A stretch of DNA of 64,000 bases from JBBIPA01 sp963820495 (GTDB lineage Bacteria > Chloroflexota > Dehalococcoidia > GIF9 > UBA5629): NCBI GenBank assembly GCA_963820495.1, contig CAWGAF010000002.1, forward strand, positions 744,001 to 808,000, written 5' to 3'. A model generated the notes under the pieces. That model had not been told where the DNA came from. It did no database searches and saw only the letters and a list, made by a program, of their open reading frames with translations. This document shows positions 1-9,331 of the stretch, piece by piece. Position 1 is the first letter of the stretch; each line of letters opens with the position of its first letter. The position numbers were made by a program, and so were the translations under genes.

Positions 1-2
1 AG

Positions 3-206
3 GTTAGCATAACAGAAAAAGGGTTAGAGCTTTTGGAAACCTCTATGCCTGCTAGGCATCGTTTTGGCTCTTCGCTTATGTGTTGTTTGGATAGACAAGA
101 AGCTAATACATTTAAGACTATTTTAAGTCGACTCAGAAAACACATAGCCGATCTTGAGAATTCTGTAAGCCCAAGTAAAAGTAGTATTCGCACTACTTCC
201 CATTAA
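3..206 (+). CDS. C-terminal fragment of a MarR-like transcriptional regulator (5' end outside window)
   Basis: An open frame runs from the window edge to a TAA at 204-206, giving 67 residues. It opens with VSITEKGLELLE, the usual 'V.LT.kG..ll' wing and strand of MarR-family winged-helix regulators, followed by an amphipathic helix (FKTILSRLRKHI) like the MarR dimerisation helix. The start lies upstream of the window, so length and integrity cannot be judged. The target is unknown. Identification rests on one short motif, so it is tentative. Confidence 0.45.
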   Translation, partial: VSITEKGLELLETSMPARHRFGSSLMCCLDRQEANTFKTILSRLRKHIADLENSVSPSKSSIRTTSH

Positions 207-208
207 GA

Positions 209-379
209 GAAGCTGACGCCCAACTTAGTAAACTGGCTGAAGATAAAAAGAAGAAGTGGGGTATTAGTGCTCAATCCATGGTCGTCTCCTATGTGCTGCA
301 TGAAGGAATGTCAGTAATAAGTCAAAGGACCCCACCAGAAACATAGAAGTGCTTAAAAGAAATTGAGCTTGGAAGTTAA
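209..379 (+). pseudogene. Decayed aldo/keto reductase C-terminal remnant
   Basis: The frame starting at 209 reads as a C-terminal aldo/keto-reductase-like stretch (LSKLAEDKKKKWGISAQS, then MVVSYVLHEGMSVIS), matching the family pattern of leucine-alanine helix, 'S.aQ.al.wvL' and 'viP'. It meets a TAG at 344-346. A one-base shift would instead give RNIEVLK, and the first frame resumes after the stop as CLKEIELGS. There is no start codon or N-terminal barrel. I read it as a frameshifted remnant. It could also be chance coding potential. Confidence 0.3.
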
Positions 380-468
380 AAAATAAATCTCTCCAGTCTG
401 AATTGAATTATCGTCGGAACAATGATAACATGAGCAGCGGTATTTTCTAGACTGGGGTAGGTTTTAGG

Positions 469-1281
469 ATGACCAGCGATAATGGTGTGAAGATACGAAT
501 CGAAAATCTCTCACTCTCCTTTGGTGGCGTTGAAGCTCTTAAAGAGGTCAGTGTTGATGTAAAGGACAATGAAATTTTAGCCATCATTGGGCCGAACGGT
601 GCTGGTAAGACCTGTGTACTTAACTGTATCAATGGCTTTTACAAACCACAAAAAGGCGAGATATATTTTGAGGGTAAGAGAATTACCCGGATGCGTCCAG
701 ATAAAATTGCCCGTATTGGCATATCCAGAACTTTCCAGAATATAGAACTGTATTCTGGACTAAGCACTCTGGACAATATTATGGCTGCCAGACATGTCCT
801 TATGAAGCAGAATGTTTTAAGCTCTGCTCTGTATTTTGGTTGGGCACATAAAGAAGAAATTCAGCACCGTAAAACAGTTGAGGATATTATTGATTTTCTG
901 GAAATAGAGACCATCAGGAAAAAGGTAGTTGGCGCATTGCCTTATGGTATGCGTAAGAGGGTGGAGTTGGGAAGAGCTCTGGCACGTGAACCTAAGGTTT
1001 TGTTACTGGATGAACCGATGGCTGGGATGAATCTGGAGGAAAAAGAAGATATCGCCAGATTCATCATTGATATATTTGAAGGACAGGGAGCTACTTATCC
1101 GGATACGCCGGCTCTAAGCCAGGGGGTAAGTTGTATTGTCCTTATTGAGCACGATATGGGTGTAGTGATGGATGTAGCGGATAGGATTGTGGTTCTTGAC
1201 TTTGGTCGTAAAATTGCTGAGGGTACTCCTGCGGAAATTCGAACAAACCCTGAGGTTATTTCAGCTTATCTAGGGGCATGA
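469..1281 (+). CDS. livG: LIV-type ABC transporter ATP-binding protein LivG (set 1)
   Basis: This is the cytoplasmic ATPase that powers import through a branched-chain amino-acid or related carboxylate transporter. Walker A is GPNGAGKT at residues 41-48. The signature region LPYGMRKRVELGRAL is the LivG-type variant of LSGGQ, followed by Walker B LLLDEPMAGMN and the H-loop IEHDM. The 270-residue length fits the family, with a small insertion before the H-loop (EGQGATYPDTPALSQG). Its partner genes livF, the binding protein, livM and livH lie just to the right on the opposite strand, so livG is inverted relative to its operon and converges with livF. The function is clear, the substrate is not. 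Confidence 0.9.
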   Translation: MTSDNGVKIRIENLSLSFGGVEALKEVSVDVKDNEILAIIGPNGAGKTCVLNCINGFYKPQKGEIYFEGKRITRMRPDKIARIGISRTFQNIELYSGLSTLDNIMAARHVLMKQNVLSSALYFGWAHKEEIQHRKTVEDIIDFLEIETIRKKVVGALPYGMRKRVELGRALAREPKVLLLDEPMAGMNLEEKEDIARFIIDIFEGQGATYPDTPALSQGVSCIVLIEHDMGVVMDVADRIVVLDFGRKIAEGTPAEIRTNPEVISAYLGA

Positions 1282-1310
1282 GTGTGTTATAGCAGGGTTG
1301 TATTACACAC
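1282..1310. terminator. Convergent hairpin between livG and livF
   Basis: An inverted repeat GTGTGTTATA / TATTACACAC (one mismatch, 9-nt loop) begins right after the livG stop. It sits in the 41-bp gap between two converging genes. There is no long T tract, so it is only a possible bidirectional terminator. Confidence 0.35.
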
Positions 1311-1322
1311 TGGGCTATCTAG

Positions 1323-2114
1323 TTATAGCCACCTTTTCCGTCTCTTATAATGTTTTACTGAACGGTAGCTCTTTTTGGAGCCCACTGCGGATAGTCCCAT
1401 ATAAAATTCTTTAACATCTTCATTATTCTTTAAAAAATCGGCACTACCATCAAGGACGACTCTGCCATTTTCCATAACATATCCGTAGTGTGCAATGCTA
1501 AGCGCAATTCTGACGTTTTGCTCTACCAGTAAAACCGATGTGTGTTTCTCGGTATTGAATTTTTTTATAATATCGTATATTTCCTCAACCAGCATTGGCG
1601 CTAAGCCCAGCGAAGGTTCATCGAGCATCATCAGCTTTGGTGCAGCCATCATGGCACGACCTATTACCAGCATTTGTTGTTCACCACCGGAAAGGTATCC
1701 GGCAATATTATTTCTGAGGCCCTTGAGACGAGGGAAGTAAGTATAAACCATGCTCATGTCTTCTTTGCTGGCGTTGTGGTCAGCCCGATTGTGAGCTCCA
1801 ACTAGTAAATTCTCTTCTGCAGTTAGATGTCCGAAAACTCTTCGTCCTTCCAGTGCTTGAATAATACCCAACTTGCCAATCTCTTCAGCACTCTTTTTAT
1901 CTATTCTTTCGCCATTCCATTCAATGCTGCCATCAGTTACCTCTCCTTCTTCAACATGGAGAAGACCAGAAATTGCCTTGAGTACGGTGCTTTTACCAGC
2001 GCCGTTAGCACCGAGTAAAGCAATAATGAAGCCATCCTCTACATTTAGAGAAACTCCATGCAAGACTCGTATAACATTGAGATAAGTAACCTCTATGTTA
2101 TTTAGTTTGAGCAT
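1323..2114 (-). CDS. livF: LIV-type ABC transporter ATP-binding protein LivF (set 1)
   Basis: This is the second ATPase of the LIV transporter. It has Walker A GANGAGKS at residues 35-42, the signature LSGGEQQML, Walker B LMMLDEPSLGLAP and the H-loop VEQNV, all in the LivF style. It has 263 residues, longer than the usual ~235 because of a basic C-terminal tail (SKKSYRSVKHYKRRKRWL). A GAGGG ribosome site lies about 9 nt before the ATG. It is the last gene of the leftward run of livH, livM, binding protein and livF. A perfect stem-loop separates it from the binding-protein gene. Confidence 0.9.
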   Translation of the reverse strand: MLKLNNIEVTYLNVIRVLHGVSLNVEDGFIIALLGANGAGKSTVLKAISGLLHVEEGEVTDGSIEWNGERIDKKSAEEIGKLGIIQALEGRRVFGHLTAEENLLVGAHNRADHNASKEDMSMVYTYFPRLKGLRNNIAGYLSGGEQQMLVIGRAMMAAPKLMMLDEPSLGLAPMLVEEIYDIIKKFNTEKHTSVLLVEQNVRIALSIAHYGYVMENGRVVLDGSADFLKNNEDVKEFYMGLSAVGSKKSYRSVKHYKRRKRWL

Positions 2115-2130
2115 ATTTGATTACCCTCGT

Positions 2131-2156
2131 AAGGGCTCCGCGGTCGCGGAGCCCTT
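2131..2156 (-). promoter_or_regulatory. Intercistronic stem-loop between binding protein and livF
   Basis: AAGGGCTCCGCG and CGCGGAGCCCTT form a perfect 12-base inverted repeat with almost no loop, in the 53-bp gap between two co-transcribed genes. No T tract follows on the - strand. Such hairpins after binding-protein genes commonly protect the upstream mRNA or partly terminate transcription, so that the binding protein is made in excess. That role is inferred here. Confidence 0.55.
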
Positions 2157-2167
2157 ATTGGCTCTCT

Positions 2168-3439
2168 CTATTTGCCAAACCAGTCGAATTCTTCGTACTT
2201 GACGAGTGGCGCTTCAATCCAGTCAGTTATCGGAGTGATTGTCCCTTTTTTGATCTGGAATACTCGGAGCATCTTCGACAATCTATTATCGCCAGGCGTG
2301 TAACTTACGGGACCGTGAAGACCACCAACATCATAGCCATTTAGCTTCTGGATACCCTTGGTCTCAATAGCCTGCCATGATTCTACATTACCTTTGGCAA
2401 GCACATCATAGCTGACGTTCTTTAAGGCTGTCCTCAAAATCTCGGCCATGATCAAACTCTGTGCCCACGAAGTAATGTAGTCCATGTTGCCATAGTCTTT
2501 AGGATGCAGCTTCTGGCAATATTCTGTCATTTTAGCCATGCCGGGAACATTATCTCCCCAATTCACTGTTGGGAATACACCGTAGACACCCTCAACAATA
2601 TCGGAACCAGCGATATCAACGAGTGCCTTGGTTATACCGGCATGACCCAACCCGATGGTTATGCCAGGATACAGGCCCAGTTCAGAAGCGTTCTTGATGA
2701 TGACAGCAGTAGGTGCTGGTGTACTGGAAATATACAGGGCATCGGGGTTCATAGACTTAATTCGGGTCAGGGATTCCATCTCGGATATAGTGTCAGCCTT
2801 ATGCTCCTCAACAGCAATGATCTCAATGCCCAGTTTGTCAGCAGCAGCCTTAGCTGCGTCCCTGGCTCCGTAGCCCGTGGTGTTGTTGAGCAGGTGCAAG
2901 GCCATCTTTGGTTTTCCAGGCCCCTTCCAGATATTTTTCATATAGTAGTTGGCAAAAGCTGTCCAGTCATCACCGTAATCAGTCATCTGACCATAAATGT
3001 GCTGCGGTGGTCGGTGTAATGTGGGAGCATTGAATGCAACTAGTCCAGGGAACTCAGCGCGGTTAGCAATTTCCTTACAAGCCGTCATCATTGCAGACGA
3101 GGCAGTACCGAACATTAGGCAACCTTCGTCCATGAATCTCTTGACGAGGGTAACCATCTTGGCGGCATCGTAGCCATCGTCAAACCACAAAACATCAATA
3201 GTATATCCCTCAACACCACCAAGTTCTTCATTGATATATTTAATAGCATCGAGATTGGCATGTCCCATCGGAGATCCTTTCTCAGCAGCTTTTCCAGTTG
3301 AAGGTGTAGTTATGCCTATCTTCAGCGTCTGTCCTTGTTTTGGTGTGGGAGCTGTAGCACAGCCGGTAATAATAGGCAGCGCTATTAGTACTAGTACTAA
3401 ACACATAATTAAAGGCAATATCGATATTTTTTTAATCAT
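2168..3439 (-). CDS. LIV-type ABC transporter substrate-binding lipoprotein (set 1)
   Basis: This 423-residue periplasmic-binding-fold protein of the type I LivJ/LivK family would capture substrate outside the membrane. Residues 1-26 form a lipoprotein signal (charged MIKK, long hydrophobic run, IITG) with the lipid-modified cysteine at 27. The mature start (TLKIGITTPSTGKAAEKG) is the usual first strand of the fold. A strong AGGAGGG site precedes the ATG. It lies between livM and livF. Neighbouring acyl-CoA synthetase and thioesterase genes suggest an acid substrate, perhaps aromatic or fatty, rather than only leucine. That is inference. Confidence 0.85.
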   Translation of the reverse strand: MIKKISILPLIMCLVLVLIALPIITGCATAPTPKQGQTLKIGITTPSTGKAAEKGSPMGHANLDAIKYINEELGGVEGYTIDVLWFDDGYDAAKMVTLVKRFMDEGCLMFGTASSAMMTACKEIANRAEFPGLVAFNAPTLHRPPQHIYGQMTDYGDDWTAFANYYMKNIWKGPGKPKMALHLLNNTTGYGARDAAKAAADKLGIEIIAVEEHKADTISEMESLTRIKSMNPDALYISSTPAPTAVIIKNASELGLYPGITIGLGHAGITKALVDIAGSDIVEGVYGVFPTVNWGDNVPGMAKMTEYCQKLHPKDYGNMDYITSWAQSLIMAEILRTALKNVSYDVLAKGNVESWQAIETKGIQKLNGYDVGGLHGPVSYTPGDNRLSKMLRVFQIKKGTITPITDWIEAPLVKYEEFDWFGK

Positions 3440-3515
3440 TTAAACCCTCCTGAAATTTTTATTTTACATTCGAGTTGTTCATGCACTACTACATCAGTAA
3501 ATACCTCCTGTCCAG

Positions 3516-4568
3516 TTAATATGAAAATGGCCATAAGCGATAAGCAGACTTAAACAGCCCCCAGCGGTGAGCAAGTCCCCTGGGTTCAAGTACCAGGAAA
3601 AGGACGATTACCAGTCCAAATATCATTGGGGTGACACCAGTAGCAAACCCGGCAGGCATCATAGTAAAGGTTGACTCCAGGTAAGGTACTAACTGCACAG
3701 TTAATACCTGCTGAATAATGCGGATAAAGATAACCCCGAGTATAGGACCCAGAGCGGTACCAAGCCCACCAATTATTATCATCCCGATATACAATATTGA
3801 CTCAGTCAAGCTGAATTGCTCGGTATTCATAAAGCCAATCCAGTGGGCGAGCAAAGCACCTGCTATCCCGGCTAGGAAACAGCCAATGAAGAAGGCAAGT
3901 AACTTATAGTAAAGGAGGTTAATACCCATTACCTCAGCAGCCAGGTCGTTATCACGTATAGCAATAAAGGCTCTACCTATCCTTGTCCTTGCCAAATTCT
4001 TGGCAAAGAAAATGCATAGAACGGCGATAGCCATGATAAGGTAAAATTGGCTCGTCTCGCTTCTGAATTCGAAACCGGCAATAGAGGCATAGGGCACTTT
4101 TAGGCCAACAAACCCACCCGTTATTTCCCAGTGATTAATAACCCAGATGATGATAAACTGGGCGGCAATGGTGGTAATTGCTAGATAGAACCCCTTTACT
4201 CGCACTGAGGGAATACCAAAGATAAGCCCGACGATTCCTGCAACAATCCCAGCGCAGATTAATCCTACTAGGAACGGAAGTTCCAGTTTACCAGTTAGAA
4301 TAGCAGTGGTATAGGCGCCCACAGCGATAAAACCAGCATGCCCAATAGATAATTGACCGCAATATCCGACTAAAATATTTAAACCAATTGCAGCGACAAG
4401 AGTAATGCCAATCAAATTGGCGACGCCTAACCAGTAATTTCCTAGGTATAGTGGTAGGGTAAAGAGGATTAGTAACAGGACGATAAACATTGCCCAATGG
4501 GTTTTGGTTCGTAGAATAGCCATATCTTGGGCATAGGTAACGTTGCGTGTTCCACAGGGCAAATTCAT
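3516..4568 (-). CDS. livM: LIV-type ABC transporter permease LivM (set 1)
   Basis: This 350-residue integral membrane protein has many hydrophobic helices and the LivM hallmarks GYCGQLSIGHAGFIAVGAYT, GFYLAITTIAAQF, and near the end GMIIIGGLGTALGPILG. The chosen ATG lies 4 nt after the livH stop, with a GAGAGG site inside the end of livH, so translation is probably coupled. A later ATG at residue 16 (MAILRTKTHW) would also give a normal protein. It pairs with LivH to form the membrane channel. Confidence 0.9.
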   Translation of the reverse strand: MNLPCGTRNVTYAQDMAILRTKTHWAMFIVLLLILFTLPLYLGNYWLGVANLIGITLVAAIGLNILVGYCGQLSIGHAGFIAVGAYTTAILTGKLELPFLVGLICAGIVAGIVGLIFGIPSVRVKGFYLAITTIAAQFIIIWVINHWEITGGFVGLKVPYASIAGFEFRSETSQFYLIMAIAVLCIFFAKNLARTRIGRAFIAIRDNDLAAEVMGINLLYYKLLAFFIGCFLAGIAGALLAHWIGFMNTEQFSLTESILYIGMIIIGGLGTALGPILGVIFIRIIQQVLTVQLVPYLESTFTMMPAGFATGVTPMIFGLVIVLFLVLEPRGLAHRWGLFKSAYRLWPFSY

Positions 4569-4572
4569 TTGT

Positions 4573-5457
4573 CTATATCCTCTCTATACGGACCTCTCCA
4601 AATAGGCCGTATGGCTTGATAATCATAACGATTATTATGATTATGAATGGTATTATATCTTTGACTCCAGCCCACATTAATGGAGTGAGATAGCCCCCGC
4701 CGATACTCTCGGAAAGGCCTATTATTGGTCCAGCTACCATAGCACCGATAAAGGAGTCCAAACCACCTAGTATCACTACTGAGAAAGCCTTAAGTCCGGT
4801 ATCAACAAGACCGTAGGTTATACCACCGATGCTAGAGATTAGAACACCACCAATAGCAGCGACCACACAGGCGAACATCCACGACCGTGAAAATACTCTG
4901 GTAACCGGGATACCACAGGCTTGGACAGCCATCTGGTCGTCGGCAGTCGCCCTCATGGCAATACCCATCTTATGGTATCGAAAGAACAGGGTTAAAAGCG
5001 CAAATACGACCAAACAGATACCGACTACCCAGATATATTCCTGAGAAACTACAGCGGGTCCTATGTTGATGACCTCTCTGGGGAAGAGGCGTGGCAGTGC
5101 ATCCACGCTCCAGGGCCAGATGAAGGTTACTATACCCTCAATAAAATAGCCTATACCCAGTGTTACCGTAATTAGAGCTAGAATGGGCTGAGCGATTAGA
5201 GGACGCAGTGCAAATCTCTCAATTGCCCATCCTAGGAACAGAGCAAAAATAATGGTTATCGGAAAACCTAGCCAGAATGGAAACTTAGCTTGAACCAGCA
5301 TTGCGTAGGTAAACCAAGAAGAGATCAGTACTACCTGGCCTAAAGCCAAGTTGGCCACGCCACTTGATTTCCAGACCAGAACGAAACCAAGGGCAATCAG
5401 GGCATAAACCATCCCTACAGCAATGCCTGTAATTGTATATTGAAGTAATTCAGCCAA
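4573..5457 (-). CDS. livH: LIV-type ABC transporter permease LivH (set 1)
   Basis: This 294-residue membrane permease begins MAELLQYTITGIAVGMVYAL and carries GFVLVWKSSGVANLALGQVV and, near the C-terminus, FSVVILGGLDSFIGAMVAG, all characteristic of LivH. It is separated by only 11 bp from the acyl-CoA synthetase gene upstream and by 4 bp from livM downstream, which indicates one transcript. It forms half of the transmembrane channel for the substrate delivered by the lipoprotein encoded two genes further on. Confidence 0.9.
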   Translation of the reverse strand: MAELLQYTITGIAVGMVYALIALGFVLVWKSSGVANLALGQVVLISSWFTYAMLVQAKFPFWLGFPITIIFALFLGWAIERFALRPLIAQPILALITVTLGIGYFIEGIVTFIWPWSVDALPRLFPREVINIGPAVVSQEYIWVVGICLVVFALLTLFFRYHKMGIAMRATADDQMAVQACGIPVTRVFSRSWMFACVVAAIGGVLISSIGGITYGLVDTGLKAFSVVILGGLDSFIGAMVAGPIIGLSESIGGGYLTPLMWAGVKDIIPFIIIIIVMIIKPYGLFGEVRIERI

Positions 5458-5468
5458 CTGTTTCTACC

Positions 5469-7370
5469 TCATTTATTATTAATACTTCTAATTTTAATAG
5501 CGGTAGCTACTACTCCTTTTCTGCCGTCTCTGTAAGTTACTGGTGCCTCTACTGTCACACTTTCTTTGTTGTTGTACATGGCACCTAACAGGTCTTTATA
5601 CCGCTGTTCCATAAATTCCCTTCTAATCTTTCTGGTTCTGGTGAGTTCTGCTTCATCAGGGTCGAATTCCTTATGCAGCAAAACGAATTTGCTCACCCTG
5701 GCTGCTTCCGGCAGGTAGCTGTTAACTCGAGCAAGGTCTTTCTGCACTAAGTTGGCGACCTCTTCTTTTTGGGACAGGTCAACGAAAGTGGTGAAAGGTA
5801 TATGATTATGTTCAGCCCACTTACTCACCACGGCAAAGTCTATATTTACTATAGCTGAGACATATTCTCTATGTTTTCCACCGATTACCATAGCATCTTT
5901 TATGTAGGGGCTAAATCTAAGTCTGCCTTCGATATATTGGGGAGCGTATTTAGTACCTGATGCCAGCTCTCCCATGTGTTCCAGACGGTCCATGAATATT
6001 AGATGTCCAAGATCATTTATATTGACGGCGTCACCTGTATGACACCATCCATTTATGAGAACACCCTTTGTTTTTTCTGGGTCTTTATAGTACTCGGTGA
6101 AAGTACAATCGCTTTTAACCAACAACTCTCCATTATCGGCTACTCTTACTTCTGTGCCAAGTGCGGGACGTCCTACGCTTTGAAAGTCGACCTCTCCTTT
6201 GCTGTGCGAAGAGATGAAACCAGCCTCGGTACTGGCATAACTTTGCCTTAGTTCGATGCCAATAGCGTGGATTAGCCTGAAAGTATCCAAACTTAGCACT
6301 GAGCTTCCGGTTACGGCAAATCTAGCTTCACTCAGCCCCAGTTTGTCTTTTAGTGGTCTAAATAGAAGTGCATTTCCAACTCCATGAAGCGTTTGCCAGA
6401 ATAAGCTTGGTTTTTGGTTCTCAAATTTCATATCAGCAATTCTATAGCCTACGGGCATAAACAGGTGGTAGAAGAAACGTTTAAGCAGATGGGCATCGGT
6501 AATTTTTACTTGAATCTCGCTGACCAAACCTTCCCATTGGCGGGGCCCATATATTACAAAATTGGGTCCGACCTCCCTTGTGTCTTCAGCTATTGTTTCC
6601 GGCTCCTCGGCGAAATTCAGCCTTGCACCTGTAAGCAGGTGAGGAATGCTGGCGAAAAAGCTGTCGCCCACCCATGCCGCAGGGAAATTGGAAACCAAAT
6701 CATCGTCTTCATTTAGAGGGTAACGACTGACAAATCCCTTGGCTGTGTTTATCAGTGCCCTATGGGTGAGCGTGGCCCCCTTGGGTAGTCCAGTGGTTCC
6801 AGAGGTATAGTAAATAAAGGCAGGGTCATCTCCTCTGCCTTTTTCTAGGTTTTCCTCAAATAGGTCCGGATATGCTTCTTCGTATTCTCTTCCCCGCTCT
6901 ATTACGTCAGTGAAGCTGATAAGTGTAGGATCATCATAGTTCTTGAGTCCTTTGGGATCCCAGTATATAACTTTATTTAATGAATGCAACTCATTTTTTA
7001 TTTCTAGAAATTTGTCAGCTTGTTCTTGGTCGTTAACTAAAGCGAATTTGGCACCTGAGTGTTCAGCAATGTATTTCACTTCTGAGGGAATAGAGTCGAC
7101 GAAGATGCCGGTGACAATACCACCTGCTGCTTGAGTAGCGAATTCCCCCCAGAACCATTCGGGTTCATTATCGCCAATAATGCAGACTACGTCCTTTAGT
7201 TTAATCCCCAGACTTATCAGTCCGAGTGAGAAATATTTTACCTTTTCATAATAATCCTGCCAGCTGTATCTCTGCCAGATGCCACGGTTTTTCACACACA
7301 TGGCGACTTTCGCCCCCCACTTTCCGTAGTTGCTCTTGATAATCTGCGGAATTGTCTCGCTATCTCTCAT
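5469..7370 (-). CDS. AMP-forming acyl-CoA synthetase (long-chain/FAA1 type)
   Basis: This 633-residue ANL-superfamily ligase activates a carboxylic acid to its CoA thioester via an acyl-adenylate. The phosphate-binding motif YYTSGTTGLPKG is at residues 187-198. The family motif GWCHTGDAVNINDLGHLIFMDR is further on (HTGD being the adenylate-binding segment). The size and opening (SNYGKWGAKVAM, then RYSWQDYYEKV) match the long-chain FadD15/FAA1 branch. It is first in a tight run with livH and livM, so it probably activates the acid that this transporter imports. The chain length or aromatic nature of the substrate is not visible. Confidence 0.88.
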   Translation of the reverse strand: MRDSETIPQIIKSNYGKWGAKVAMCVKNRGIWQRYSWQDYYEKVKYFSLGLISLGIKLKDVVCIIGDNEPEWFWGEFATQAAGGIVTGIFVDSIPSEVKYIAEHSGAKFALVNDQEQADKFLEIKNELHSLNKVIYWDPKGLKNYDDPTLISFTDVIERGREYEEAYPDLFEENLEKGRGDDPAFIYYTSGTTGLPKGATLTHRALINTAKGFVSRYPLNEDDDLVSNFPAAWVGDSFFASIPHLLTGARLNFAEEPETIAEDTREVGPNFVIYGPRQWEGLVSEIQVKITDAHLLKRFFYHLFMPVGYRIADMKFENQKPSLFWQTLHGVGNALLFRPLKDKLGLSEARFAVTGSSVLSLDTFRLIHAIGIELRQSYASTEAGFISSHSKGEVDFQSVGRPALGTEVRVADNGELLVKSDCTFTEYYKDPEKTKGVLINGWCHTGDAVNINDLGHLIFMDRLEHMGELASGTKYAPQYIEGRLRFSPYIKDAMVIGGKHREYVSAIVNIDFAVVSKWAEHNHIPFTTFVDLSQKEEVANLVQKDLARVNSYLPEAARVSKFVLLHKEFDPDEAELTRTRKIRREFMEQRYKDLLGAMYNNKESVTVEAPVTYRDGRKGVVATAIKIRSINNK

Positions 7371-7442
7371 ACTATACCTATCTCTGTTGGAATGTGCGAT
7401 CTAAACTACCTTTACTTAGACTTCTTATATATGTTTGGGTAC

Positions 7443-7473
7443 AAAAAAACCCTCCTGCCTGGGAGGGTTTTTT
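7443..7473. terminator. Bidirectional rho-independent terminator
   Basis: CCCTCC-TGCCTG-GGAGGG is flanked by seven A residues on one side and six T residues on the other, giving a canonical terminator on both strands. It lies about 200 bp downstream of the leftward thioesterase gene and separates that transcription unit from the acyl-CoA synthetase/LIV operon. The 190 bp between it and the thioesterase gene hold nothing I recognise. Confidence 0.85.
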
Positions 7474-7667
7474 CCTTTTATGTCCTGCTAATTTTTCTTT
7501 ACTCGCTCGATGTTCTCCCAGGCCTGCAAGCAGGCATGCTAAACATGAAAAAGAAAAAGAAGCTAAAATTGCTGCTGGCCTGGAATTGTGTTTCGAGTCT
7601 CATGTGGAATGATGGTAGCACAACTATAAATGCATGTCAATTATCGAATACGGATGAATTTAATGCT

Positions 7668-8087
7668 CTATACTTTTGGAATGGTGGTGCCTGTGGCTTT
7701 GGCTATAAGTTTACCATCTTGGTTTGTTACTACCATTTCGGAGATACAAGCTCGTCTGCCACTTTTAATTACCTTGCACTCTGCGGTGAGTTCGTCATCT
7801 ATGTTGGCACTGGCAATAAAGTGAATGTTAAATTGGGAAGCTAAATTGGGGGTGATTACTGTATTTGAAGCATAGGCGAAGGCTTCATCGGTCAATGCCA
7901 TTATGATGCCACCAAAAACCAGTCCATTGAAATTAAGATATTCGGGACTTAGCTTCATGGTTACTTTGGCATAGCCCTCAGATAATTCCACCAATCTCAT
8001 TTTTAGAAAAGAAGCGATGGGCTCACTATCTGCTTTTACTTTCAGAGCTGACACATTATTCGAAAAACTGTTTTCTGTTACTGACAT
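7668..8087 (-). CDS. Hotdog-fold acyl-CoA thioesterase (PaaI-like)
   Basis: This 139-residue single-hotdog protein probably hydrolyses an acyl- or aryl-CoA. The core NFNGLVFGGIIMALTDEAFA corresponds to the PaaI pattern 'N..G..HGG....laDea', with phenylalanine where most members have histidine. The hotdog strands FNIHFIASANIDDELTAECKV and ACISEMVVTNQDGKLIAKATG follow. It stands between the aminotransferase and the acyl-CoA synthetase genes on the same strand but has its own downstream terminator. A CoA ligase and a thioesterase side by side suggest handling of CoA-activated acids. Confidence 0.75.
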   Translation of the reverse strand: MSVTENSFSNNVSALKVKADSEPIASFLKMRLVELSEGYAKVTMKLSPEYLNFNGLVFGGIIMALTDEAFAYASNTVITPNLASQFNIHFIASANIDDELTAECKVIKSGRRACISEMVVTNQDGKLIAKATGTTIPKV

Positions 8088-8143
8088 TCTAATTTGGGTT
8101 TCCTTATATTATTGATTGACCTGTTCGTTGTAGTTTAAGGCAA

Positions 8144-9331
8144 TTAACATAGATTATGTTTCTGTGCGGCTTTTTTAAATCCAGTCAAAGAGCCTTCTAT
8201 TACTCTGTCTTCGACACAATAAGCAATACGAAAATAACCAGGTGTTCCGAAGCTTCGGCCAGGAACTACTAGCACATTGTACTCCTGCAATTCTCTAACG
8301 AAGGCCATGGCATCTTCGAGTGGAGATTTAGGAAACATGTAAAATGTGCCCTGCGGTTTCACTATAGAATAACCCATCTCGGTAAGATTGTTATATAAAA
8401 AGTCCCTCTTCTTTTTGTATTCAGCTATGGATACGGTCACATTTTGCAGGTTGCGTATGATGTGTTGCATTAAAGCGGGAGCATTTACGAAGCCCAGAAC
8501 CCTATTGCAGTGGATAAAGCCTGCCATTAGCTCGTCATGTTGAGCGCATTTAGGATGCACCGCAATATGACCGATCCGTTCTCCAGGCAGTGCCAGATCT
8601 TTAGAGTGAGAGTAGGCAACTATGCTTTGTAGGTAATGGTGAAAAACATACGGATATTTTAATTCGTCATATATAAGCTTGTTATAGGCTTCGTCACTGA
8701 CTAAGTAAATGTGTGTTGATAATTGTCTCTCTTTTTTGCTGAGCAATTTGCTCAGTTGGTTGACAAAATCCTTGCTGTATACAACACCAGTAGGATTGTT
8801 AGGGGAATTTATTATTACTGCTTTTGTTTTTGAGGTAATGGTATTTTCGAGGACATCGAGTTTTGGTATAAACTTTTCATCCGTTGGTACAACTTTAGCC
8901 ACTCCGCCATGATTGTCAATATAATTATCAAACTCTGGGAAATAAGGTGCAAATAAAATAACCTCTTCATGCGGGTTTAGTATTGTCTTTAGTATTACAT
9001 TAATAGCTCCGGCGGCACCGCAAGTCATGATGATGTCACTCATGGTAAATTTCATTCCTGTTTCTAGTGAAAGTTGTGCTGCTACAGCTGTTCTGGTTTC
9101 TGGATAACCGGCGTTTTCCATATATCTATGCATTCCTGGTACGGGGTTATCTGCTAGTCTTTTTAATTCTGCTTTAAAATCAGGTGGGGGTTCTATTATA
9201 GGATTACCTATCGAAAGATCAAAAACATTCTCCTCTCCGTATTGCTTTTTCAGAATATTCCCTTCTTCACCCATCCTCCTTATCCATGATCCCTCGATCA
9301 TACGTCTCTGGACGTTATCAGAGATTGACAT
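8144..9331 (-). CDS. Pyridoxal-phosphate aminotransferase, class I/II (aspartate aminotransferase-like)
   Basis: This 395-residue fold-type I aminotransferase has SNNPTGVV-like SPNNPTGVVYS, VSDEAYNKLIYD (the PLP-binding Asp and Tyr) and SHSKDLALPGERIG, where the lysine forms the Schiff base and the arginine of PGERIG binds cofactor phosphate. The late FRIAYCVEDRVI region holds the arginine that binds the substrate carboxylate. It resembles AspC/MalY-type broad aminotransferases, and the exact amino acid cannot be assigned. It is cytoplasmic and separated by 56 bp from the thioesterase gene on the same strand. Confidence 0.85.
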   Translation of the reverse strand: MSISDNVQRRMIEGSWIRRMGEEGNILKKQYGEENVFDLSIGNPIIEPPPDFKAELKRLADNPVPGMHRYMENAGYPETRTAVAAQLSLETGMKFTMSDIIMTCGAAGAINVILKTILNPHEEVILFAPYFPEFDNYIDNHGGVAKVVPTDEKFIPKLDVLENTITSKTKAVIINSPNNPTGVVYSKDFVNQLSKLLSKKERQLSTHIYLVSDEAYNKLIYDELKYPYVFHHYLQSIVAYSHSKDLALPGERIGHIAVHPKCAQHDELMAGFIHCNRVLGFVNAPALMQHIIRNLQNVTVSIAEYKKKRDFLYNNLTEMGYSIVKPQGTFYMFPKSPLEDAMAFVRELQEYNVLVVPGRSFGTPGYFRIAYCVEDRVIEGSLTGFKKAAQKHNLC

